This document shows positions 55,714 through 62,235 of a stretch of 64,000 nucleotides of DNA, piece by piece. The stretch is from Ryuthela nishihirai (lineage: Eukaryota; Arthropoda; Arachnida; Araneae; Heptathelidae). Every line of letters begins with the position of its first letter. The first letter of the stretch is position 1. The stretch covers positions 17,649,404 to 17,713,403 of the forward strand of contig JAWZYU010000034.1 in NCBI GenBank assembly GCA_038380435.1. The letters run 5' to 3'. The translations under genes and the position numbers were made by a program. Under the pieces are notes generated by a model, which had not been told where the DNA came from, did not search any database, and saw only the letters and a program-made list of their open reading frames with translations.

Positions 55714-56108
55714 TTTACAAAAACGTCCTGTACTCTACAACGTCTCTTTGACAATCTGGCGATTCGGGTTTGCTTCTTGCGTTTTATACCTCTGCCTCGT
55801 AAATGTTGCCCTGCTTCTTCCAGCAGACTCGCGGCGCCATCCTTCAAGTTCGATTTAAGGGCTTCTCTTGGGTCACGCCCACTCGCGACTTCGGATGCGA
55901 ATTTCATTCCCGACCTGGCTGCTTGTTTACCGAGTGAGAACGCTAAAGGTTTCAGAATCGGGGATATGAAGCGTCCCATACTCCTGAAAAATGAACCGAG
56001 ACCTCCGCCTCTTTGATATCGGGGTCCTCTGAACACCCCTGCACCCGACTGAGCCTTGTAATAACTCAGATAGCTGGCTGTGCTAGGCTCTGTGAATTTG
56101 ACCCGCAT
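55710..56108 (-). CDS. small basic virion protein (pVI/pX-like)
   Basis: 132 aa. A Gly-rich GGGLGSFFRSMGRFI segment (residues 33-50) leads into amphipathic helices (PILKPLAFSLGKQAARSGMK) and a basic C-terminus (RGRGIKRKKQTRIARLSKRR). This plan resembles adenovirus minor proteins that bind membranes or DNA; similarity is by design, not by proven homology. Its ATG overlaps the penton gene end by 26 bp and its stop overlaps the hexon ATG. Confidence 0.7.
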   Translation of the reverse strand: MRVKFTEPSTASYLSYYKAQSGAGVFRGPRYQRGGGLGSFFRSMGRFISPILKPLAFSLGKQAARSGMKFASEVASGRDPREALKSNLKDGAASLLEEAGQHLRGRGIKRKKQTRIARLSKRRCRVQDVFVK

Positions 56109-57195
56109 GGCGAAAGTGTAACTTGACTAACACTTTTCCGTACTTAAAAGATAGGGGTTCACCACTGTCCGTCCGTAGAAATATCCTCACGCTCTCGAAC
56201 ACGTTCCTAGCCAGAGGATAATAATCGGGACTCGTAAAAATTTTTACTATGGCTTCGTTATTCGCCGTGGAGGGGTTAATCACACGTAACAGCTCTGCAT
56301 AAGTGTCACCTAGTAAATGAGGTGCGACCAGGTCGGTGTATACATAAATACCCGATATACCAGCATTAATATCAATGGCATATCTGGACACGTCGTTACT
56401 GTACAACTGTCCAAATTTATCAAAGCCAAGCAATTCTCCCAAACCTTTGGAATGAGGTGGGAACATCAGATAATGACCCTCCTGGGTGGCGATTTTCACG
56501 TGGTTATTAGCCTGCTTCTTGAAGGCGTAATTTATTCTATCCTCGGTAGGTATAGCTTGCAACATGACAGAAAATATCGCTTCTGCATTTTCGTAACGTC
56601 CTGTGGGAATGTGATGTTCTTGACCTCGTACGATGGGGTGTTGCACCAAATAAAAATAAAATGTGGACGCATCAGGGATGAAAAAGTCATCTCCCTCTGT
56701 CTCTCTCTCCCTCTCTCTCCCACTGTCACACGCAAAACCTCCATAATGAGGCGTCTCCATGTACACGTCAGCGATGTTGAAGAAAGAGTTGAAGCTCGTG
56801 GCTTCCTTTTTAAACACCATCCCATAATCGCGGGTACCTATATTGAACACCCACAAACCATCATGTTCCTCCACTTGGATATCGGTAGGTATCTGACTCT
56901 GGATGGCTTTCACAATCTCGTCTCTTTTCGTTTTCTGGCCGTTGTATTGTGGATTTAGGGCAACCTTAATAGCGTTTTGAGGGATGCGAGGGAACCATCT
57001 GAATTGGGTGGTGAAGGTATTATTCGACTCGTCGATATTATACCAGCTCGTTGGAATGTGGATCTCGGATAGAGCGACTTCCCACTCCCCCTTTAGGGTC
57101 ACAGGCTGTGCCAGCTGCGTCGTGTAATCCGTCTGCGTGTTATGAGGATAAATATCACTGCTGGCCGTAGAAGGGAGGGTTAGGTAGAAAGCCAT
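56083..57195 (-). CDS. minor capsid protein, penton-like
   Basis: 370 aa starting MAFYLTLPSTASSDIYPHNT, a start shared by the Polinton family thought to be the single jelly-roll minor capsid (penton). The early blocks QPVTLKGEWEVALSEIHIPT (about 32-51) and WYNI follow. A charged, repeat-like insertion (GRERERETEGDD, about residues 158-170) corresponds to a CTCTCC microsatellite at 56701-56720 and may be a recent expansion. The C-terminus is basic. It overlaps the integrase stop by 16 bp. Confidence 0.8.
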   Translation of the reverse strand: MAFYLTLPSTASSDIYPHNTQTDYTTQLAQPVTLKGEWEVALSEIHIPTSWYNIDESNNTFTTQFRWFPRIPQNAIKVALNPQYNGQKTKRDEIVKAIQSQIPTDIQVEEHDGLWVFNIGTRDYGMVFKKEATSFNSFFNIADVYMETPHYGGFACDSGRERERETEGDDFFIPDASTFYFYLVQHPIVRGQEHHIPTGRYENAEAIFSVMLQAIPTEDRINYAFKKQANNHVKIATQEGHYLMFPPHSKGLGELLGFDKFGQLYSNDVSRYAIDINAGISGIYVYTDLVAPHLLGDTYAELLRVINPSTANNEAIVKIFTSPDYYPLARNVFESVRIFLRTDSGEPLSFKYGKVLVKLHFRHAGQIHRA

Positions 57196-58208
57196 TTTTT
57201 AGGTATCCAACTAGGGGTGGGGTAATCTTGCCACTTCACTAAGACGCCTTTTTTCCGGTCGCTATCCAAGATTTTTTCCACGGCGTAGAGTTCCGGAAGT
57301 TTTATTTTCTGTAGTTCCTGGCTATAGAAAGTTCCACGTATCTTGTTACCGTCACTGTCTGACACTTCGTAAACAGGGGGTGTTCTAGGTACGATTCTAC
57401 TCACACGGAATATCTCTCGAGTCCACTGCTGTGATGCTCCTTTCTTGAACGGAAGTTTCAGACTGCTGAGCCGCACGGGATCTCCCTCTTTAAAACGAAC
57501 AGGTTCTGACTGTTTTGGAGCTCCGTATAATCTCTCCCAGACGGTGCTCTCGTTAAAGAGATCAACGTCTTTGGGTGCAAAGCCGTGAGCTCGGTGCTTG
57601 GAAGCATTATACCCCTTCACTAGGGCGTCCAGTACGTGCAAGAATCTAAAATTTTTATGTTTAGTGAAATAACGCCATAATTTTTCTCTCAAGGTTCGAT
57701 TCAGTCTTTCTACCAGAGCAGCTTTCTTGTCGCTATAAGACACGAAGAAGTGAATGTTTTTTTCTTTTAGGAATTTTTGGAATACACGATTCGTGAATTC
57801 TGTCCCCTGATCGGTGTTCAGAGTCAAGGGTTCACGTCCCTGCGCCAGAATTTTTTCGAATGCTTCTTTCACAGCTGTACCCGTTTTCTTTTTCACCGGA
57901 ACCGCCCATGCATAGCGAGATAAAATATCGATGACGACTAATATGTATCCGTAACCATCATTAAACCGTGCGATGTTTTTCACGAACATTAAATCCGCCT
58001 GCCATTGTTGATCCAACCCTGTCACGTATGTTTTGTTCCTCCGGTATTTGCTCTTGGCCGGTCTGTGGAGGGTGTACGTCTCCTGACCCGATAACCATTC
58101 TTTGACTGTCTTTGGATCCTGTCCAGTACTCTGGGATAATCGATTCACCCCTCCAAAGCTGCCAGGGTTCTCGGGATCGTAATAAGCTTTTTCCAACGCG
58201 GCGCTCAT
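57180..58208 (-). CDS. Polinton integrase with chromodomain (F54H12.3-like)
   Basis: 342 aa. The retroviral-type DDE core has D72 (QWQADLMFV), D133 (LNTDQGTEF) and E168 (ALVERLNRTLREK). The N-terminal YYDPENPGSFGGVNRL segment (9-24) is typical of Polinton integrases. A C-terminal SH3-like region (about 236-300) leads to a chromodomain (about 306-341, YAVEKILDS ... VLVKWQDYP-SWIP), which may guide insertion to chromatin marks (known for chromo-integrases). All catalytic residues are present. The start lies within an upstream ORF in another frame. Confidence 0.92.
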   Translation of the reverse strand: MSAALEKAYYDPENPGSFGGVNRLSQSTGQDPKTVKEWLSGQETYTLHRPAKSKYRRNKTYVTGLDQQWQADLMFVKNIARFNDGYGYILVVIDILSRYAWAVPVKKKTGTAVKEAFEKILAQGREPLTLNTDQGTEFTNRVFQKFLKEKNIHFFVSYSDKKAALVERLNRTLREKLWRYFTKHKNFRFLHVLDALVKGYNASKHRAHGFAPKDVDLFNESTVWERLYGAPKQSEPVRFKEGDPVRLSSLKLPFKKGASQQWTREIFRVSRIVPRTPPVYEVSDSDGNKIRGTFYSQELQKIKLPELYAVEKILDSDRKKGVLVKWQDYPTPSWIPKKWLST

Positions 58209-58395
58209 CGACCAACAGTAGCTTTCCCTCTTTAATCCAGACTTCGATAGGCAGGGAGTCGGGGACGTCTATAGATGTACGGTCTGCAGCCTCTTCACAC
58301 AAATCTCTCGACGTGTAAATGACCGGATGGTCGTAGTACAGCGCTTTTGTTCCCCCCTCCACCAGGCAGAATCGGTAACTCGGTGCCCACAGCAT
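57961..58395 (-). CDS. ORF overlapping the integrase start
   Basis: 144 aa from the first ATG (58395); the frame opens at 58455 without an ATG. Residues 1-62, before the integrase ATG, look like a real folded protein (YRFCLVEGGTKALYYDHPVI, then a Cys/Glu-rich helix and LPIEVWIKEGKLLLVD). The part overlapping the integrase is less protein-like. Either a separate overlapping gene or the true N-terminal extension of integrase, reached by a frameshift: an A-run at about 58190 lies where the frames could join. No homologue recognised. Confidence 0.45.
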   Translation of the reverse strand: MLWAPSYRFCLVEGGTKALYYDHPVIYTSRDLCEEAADRTSIDVPDSLPIEVWIKEGKLLLVDERRVGKSLLRSREPWQLWRGESIIPEYWTGSKDSQRMVIGSGDVHPPQTGQEQIPEEQNIRDRVGSTMAGGFNVREKHRTV

Positions 58396-58555
58396 TTTTT
58401 CTTCCACCGCGTTAAAAATAATCTGATGTTCACTCAGGCAAATGTACCACCCCAAATGATGCGATTCCCCACCACTCTGTCGTTAAGTAGACCCACAGCG
58501 ACCTCTAACGTCACAGATAAAACACAAGACACTGATTGTTAGGTAATATCGGACT

Positions 58556-58561
58556 TTTATT
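58556..58561 (-). terminator. poly(A) signal overlapping a stop codon
   Basis: Minus-strand AATAAA whose TAA is the stop codon of the PC4-like gene, so that transcript probably ends just before the integrase unit. Confidence 0.5.
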
Positions 58562-59354
58562 TACGGTACCAATTGTCGGAAGCATACAGTTCGTCTTTCG
58601 CACTCTTTAACACGTCACTATAGGACAGAGAGGAAAGGAAATCGTCGTCTGCATAACAGAGTAGGCCTCGGGCCCACGCCGTGTCAACAAAGGCATTAGC
58701 AATAGAGTCAATGTTCAATGCGCGCACTGCATCACTCAAATAAGTGTTCAGGCAAAGTTCTTTATCCTCGGGTTCTATAATCCTAGAACTGGGTAACAAG
58801 GATTGAATGAGTTCGTGCATCACAATGTCCGTCAATAACTGCATCAAATGTCCTTTCCCCTCCGCTGGGGGAGTCAGAAGGAACGCAAGTAGAAGGTCTC
58901 TCTGCTCGGCGATGGAGTGACGTAGGTGAAAATTAACATCTGACCTGCGATGGTGATCCAGACTGTTCTTCACGTCGTCGCGACGGTTACGCATTTCATC
59001 CCACTGGACCACGGAAAGGTTCACCCCGCAAGATGACGCACCAGGTTGCGATTTGATGATGTCGAGGCGTCGACTCCCGTCACTATGACAGTATCCACAC
59101 AATTGCAGGTTGTCCGTCACGAACCAAGTCTCTCTTTCGGTGGTATTAACAATATCGATTCTGTCCGACAACACTAATAATTCCTGCCACTCCGGAAGGG
59201 ATAGACTGACCCCCTCCTTCGTCGGGTAAAGTAGACCTCCTTCACAGTAGCGACGGTAACGGCGCACGTGGATCAGGAGCCGCTCACGGTACAGGCAAGG
59301 CACGACGAAAATCTCATCTCCGAGAGGGTAGGTGTGTGCACTCACAGGCTGCAT
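58557..59354 (-). CDS. tandem PC4-like ssDNA-binding protein
   Basis: 265 aa. Residues 9-69 match the PC4/Sub1 single-strand DNA-binding fold: YPLGDEIFVVPCLYRERLLI and HVRRY strands, then PTKEGVSLSLPEWQELL and an ID-rich helix. Residues 79-121 look like a second, degenerate copy (G-RRLDII ... CGVNLSVVQWDEM). PC4 domains work as dimers, so two in one chain suggest an intramolecular dimer. The C-terminal ~130 residues are mainly helical and acidic and are not recognised. Likely role: binding single-stranded DNA during protein-primed replication, or late transcription (inference). The start ATG is 13 bp from the preceding gene's end. Confidence 0.7.
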   Translation of the reverse strand: MQPVSAHTYPLGDEIFVVPCLYRERLLIHVRRYRRYCEGGLLYPTKEGVSLSLPEWQELLVLSDRIDIVNTTERETWFVTDNLQLCGYCHSDGSRRLDIIKSQPGASSCGVNLSVVQWDEMRNRRDDVKNSLDHHRRSDVNFHLRHSIAEQRDLLLAFLLTPPAEGKGHLMQLLTDIVMHELIQSLLPSSRIIEPEDKELCLNTYLSDAVRALNIDSIANAFVDTAWARGLLCYADDDFLSSLSYSDVLKSAKDELYASDNWYRK

Positions 59355-59367
59355 GGCGAAAACTGTC

Positions 59368-59739
59368 CTACAGAGTTTTCAGGCGTTTAAGTCTCTGCTG
59401 TGAGGGGGTGTCGACACGTTTTTCCCCTCTAGGTGGAGAAGGTCGCGCCTCTAGCGGTGAATCCACGTACTTGGGAGGTATAGGCTTCTGGGTCATCTTA
59501 CGCCTAGGTTTGGGTTTGAGAGGCGGGGGACACGTCGGAACTGGGCTTGGTGTCGGTGTCACAGGAACGCCCTTCAGTTTAAAACGAGGTACCTCTTCAA
59601 CAGGCTCTTCATTAACAGGTTCTACATCCTCGGAAAAATAGTCGTACAAGTCCCACAGAGGAAAAGCCTCTAATTGTCCGTGTGGCTGCCCGATTAACGA
59701 GCGGACCCTTTCGTAATCTCGATATACGCGTTCATCCAT
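59368..59739 (-). CDS. proline-rich protein, function unknown
   Basis: 123 aa from the first ATG (59739). N-terminal helix (VYRDYERVRSLIGQPHGQLE), an aromatic-acidic patch (LWDLYDYFSEDVEPV), then a Pro-rich, basic second half (PLKPKPRRKMTQKPIPPKY) ending in a basic RLKRLKTL that could be a nuclear signal. Mostly disordered. No LxCxE motif is present. It could be an early regulatory or a core protein; unresolved. Confidence 0.5.
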   Translation of the reverse strand: MDERVYRDYERVRSLIGQPHGQLEAFPLWDLYDYFSEDVEPVNEEPVEEVPRFKLKGVPVTPTPSPVPTCPPPLKPKPRRKMTQKPIPPKYVDSPLEARPSPPRGEKRVDTPSQQRLKRLKTL

Positions 59740-59807
59740 GTGCTGAATGCGGCTGTCTCGGCTTGGGCACAATGCACGTCAGGTCCCTCGTGGTAACCAC
59801 ACTCCGT

Positions 59808-60245
59808 TCAAGGAATTTTAGGAAGGTCTTTGAAGCGGGGGCAGCCGATTTTCTCTAGATCGAACGAGGGTATACCGAGCCTGTCCAATAACTGCTTCTC
59901 GTGGGTTCCACCCTTGTAACCGACGACAGAAGAAAAGGGTCTACGACACTTTTTGTGGATGTGTCGCACTATATCGTCCAGACAGTCGTACTCCCACACC
60001 ACTTCACCGGTACGGGGATACAAGGGAAGCCCAGTGACGTGTTTGGACACGTGCCGGATGCCCTTCCAGTCCTTCTGCGTAATGTACGTCACGAAGGAAA
60101 GGTCGAATCTGTAGACACCGGTCAGGCCCCTACAGTTCGAATAACCCAGTTCACGGGTCAGGAATTCGCCTTTCACGGTGAAGCCGTCTAAATCGAGCAC
60201 ACAACAGATTTCACACGGTTCTGTAGAACAGATAATGTCTAGCAT
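59808..60245 (-). CDS. conserved Polinton protein, possible exonuclease fold
   Basis: 145 aa from the first ATG (60245). The frame runs upstream to 60296 without an ATG, and a good acceptor (TTTTGTGTAG) ends just before, so a spliced 5' exon is possible. Features: VLDLDGF (D-x-D near residue 18), FLTRELGYSN, a TQKDWKGIRHV stretch, HVTGLPLYPRTGE, YDCLDDIVRHIHKKC and VVGYKGGTHEKQLLDRLGIP. The order of acidic strand, middle acidic helix and H-E-K-x-LL helix suggests a DEDD/RNase H-like exonuclease, but this is inference. It is the first minus-strand gene, next to the right terminal repeat. Confidence 0.55.
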   Translation of the reverse strand: MLDIICSTEPCEICCVLDLDGFTVKGEFLTRELGYSNCRGLTGVYRFDLSFVTYITQKDWKGIRHVSKHVTGLPLYPRTGEVVWEYDCLDDIVRHIHKKCRRPFSSVVGYKGGTHEKQLLDRLGIPSFDLEKIGCPRFKDLPKIP

Positions 60246-60496
60246 ACCTGGGTTCACTGTTTCTTCCAGGTCGTCACTCTTGATCCCATCAAGCACAGGA
60301 TGTTCATACTTCTACACAAAACAACGTCATGACTGTGGCTCCCGAACCCCTGCAGCACCTTTTCGTTCGAAACCTCCACCAATGAGGACCCAACCAAAAT
60401 ACAGAAAAATGAGGTCACCCTATTACAAATTGTGGGCAGAAGGGGTGAATGACCAATCAGCAGGGTAACAAAATCAGAAGCCCTCCCAGTGATACC
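60246..60496 (-). promoter_or_regulatory. upstream region of the minus-strand gene set
   Basis: Between the right terminal repeat and the first minus-strand ATG. It contains a short upstream ORF (ATG at about 60330) and the acceptor-like TTTTGTGTAG. No clear TATA box. The only place for a promoter of the leading minus-strand gene apart from the terminal repeat itself. Confidence 0.35.
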
Positions 60497-60863
60497 GACC
60501 GTTGCTCACCTAAGGGGTCAAAGACCTCTCCAACACATCCGGTAGAAAATTAACCAACGACTGCTAGGGTAGCACACACGTGTGGGGGTCGACACTACCG
60601 GTCGGACCCCACCCCTACGTGGGGAAACCAAAAATTAAACCCTCCCCAGCGTGGGAAGCCAAAAATTAAGAACCCCCAAAATTTAAGCCCTCCCCATCCC
60701 GCACACCTGCGAGGGGGTTGCCATTTCCGGTCGACATCCCCCACAAAAATTAAACCCCCCTCAAAAATTAAGCCCCGACGCCAGCGATGACGTCACTACC
60801 GACGCCACCGTGTGCAGTGGACCGGAGATAATTTATTCACGCCAAAGATAAGTTGCTACTACT
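60497..60863 (-). repeat. right terminal inverted repeat of the Polinton
   Basis: Complement of the left repeat with an outer identical block, an inner matching block (CTAGGGTAGCACACACGTGTG to TGCTCACCTAAGGGGTCA) and about five TTTAATTTTTG-type motifs in G/C-rich context between them. 367 bp against 269 bp on the left; the difference is in the number of the internal motifs. Confidence 0.9.
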
Positions 60864-60869
60864 AAGGCC
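60864..60869. repeat. 6-bp Polinton target duplication (right)
   Basis: AAGGCC, identical to 45651-45656. Confidence 0.95.
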
Positions 60870-61692
60870 TCCTTTTTCCTGCTAGCTTCTGAAAGTTGTG
60901 CGCGATTCGTAAACATGAGAACTTGTTTTCGGTGTGTGGAGAGTGGAGTCGCGAGTGGCGAATAAAAATCATCAGTTTATGGCAAATGCAAATTCCCCCC
61001 CCCCCCCCCCACCTAAAGAGCAGATGGGCTAATGATAGCACAAAACTGACTGAGCTCTCCCTACACGTTGTGAAAGCTGTCACCTGCGACTCGAGAACAG
61101 ATGCTGACATAGACAGATATTTTTGTAAATCTCATCCCGTTCCCACTGATAGATGCTGCAAACAGCTGATAGTAAGAGAATCAGCTGTTCCCTTACGTTC
61201 TAGCAGATGATGAGAGGATCATGCTCAAGGCAATGATAATTTTTCACTCTAATAACACAGCAGGTATAGACGATTGAATCCAGTATCCTATTATTAAGTC
61301 GTTACATAAAACCTTGATCGTTCATCATAGAAAAACTGAATGTTCGATCTACAAGGAAGCTCTCACCATTGATCTGAAATTACATAAAACCTTTGGCGTT
61401 CATCGTAGAAGAACCAGATGTTCCATATCAATCTACAAGAAAGGTATCAATGCGATCTGAAATTACATGTGTTCACTTTATATCCTAGACTAAAACCAGA
61501 TGTTTCCGCCATCGATCTGATATTACAAAATCCTTAAGCATTCACAGTAGACTAAAGACATGTTCACACCATCGATCTGAAATACTTCATAATATAACGA
61601 CAGTCTCTTGTTACATCATAAGGCTACTTTCTGAGAAAGAAGAAGGATCGGTTTCCTCATCTGCTATATATGATAATTATAACACTGAAGAG
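60870..61692. other. right flank with repeat units shared with the left flank
   Basis: GAAAGTT-TG-G-GATTC, GAGTGGCGAATAAAAA and CTAAAGAGCAGATG occur here in the same order and direction as at 45435-45530. It also has a run of C at about 60989-61003 and loose repeats (ATCGATCTGAAATTACA) at 61360-61590. No gene. Confidence 0.5.
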
Positions 61693-61994
61693 GTTGGGTT
61701 GGGTTGTTTTACCTCTGAGCGGCACTTTTTTCCACACCATGGGCTAAATGGCCAGGTCACATGGACCCTGAAGGCTCAGAGAAGGTTGGGGGAGGGGACC
61801 CACTGGAACAGCTGTTGGGAGACAGATGGTAGCCTCCCGTCAAGGCCATCCAGCGTGTTCTTTAACGTGCACAGGGTATGGCTCTCCCGCACACGGGGCC
61901 ACGGCTTAACGTCCCATCCGAAGGACGGCGGCCTTTTCAAGCCCATCGGTGTCCCCTACTGACCGTATGCAGGGCGGGGAATTTTGCGGAGAAG
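61693..61994 (-). mobile_element. tRNA-derived SINE (family 1) with target duplication
   Basis: A 302-bp copy of the SINE body without the tRNA head (5' truncated on the minus strand), flanked by CACTGAAGAG at 61683-61692 and 61995-62004. It is about 85-90% like 389-782. Inserted upstream of the PolB relic. Confidence 0.8.
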
Positions 61995-62235
61995 CACTGA
62001 AGAGAGGAAGTTCTTTGTAACAGAGGAAGTTCTTTGTAAGAGAGGAAAAACTAATTTCTTTGATACCTGTCTTCTATAGTGTGGTGAATTTTCTCATTGG
62101 TATAGTGAAAGGTTAGCTGCATTCATATTGGGTGAAAGGATAGTTATATTTAGAGCTCATATCATTGATTGGGGAGGAATATCATTAAATATTTCTGATA
62201 TAAGCAGTGAAATTCGTACTGATAGAGTATGTGAA
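61995..62235. other. short segment before the PolB relic
   Basis: No clear feature; probably the 5' region of the older Polinton. Confidence 0.35.

Larger units (their letters stand above)
45657..60863. mobile_element. complete Polinton/Maverick (adintovirus-like) element, 15,207 bp
   Basis: A self-synthesising DNA transposon/virus with terminal inverted repeats (45657-45925 and 60497-60863) starting AGTAGTAGCAACTT and an exact 6-bp target duplication. It encodes protein-primed PolB (plus strand) and, on the minus strand, integrase, hexon- and penton-like capsid proteins, adenain-like protease, packaging ATPase and several small proteins. All core ORFs are open and key residues are present. 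G+C content is clearly above the flanks. Open genes plus a perfect duplication suggest recent insertion. Whether it makes particles cannot be judged from sequence. Confidence 0.95.

Noticed and set aside
56317..56958. Plus-strand open frame of 213 codons opposite the penton-like gene
   Set aside because: Antisense to a well-supported capsid gene, with no domain pattern and no start context.
59336..59641. Plus-strand Gly/Ser-rich frame opposite the proline-rich protein
   Set aside because: Complement of a Pro-rich coding strand gives Gly-rich shadows; no independent support.
59368..59739. Small oncoprotein-like (E1A-type) gene in the Polinton
   Set aside because: It has an acidic-aromatic patch but no LxCxE or zinc motif; evidence too thin to assign.
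60985..61005. Long run of C as a G-quadruplex or telomere-like signal
   Set aside because: A single homopolymer run, probably a slippage tract; no repeated G-tract pattern.
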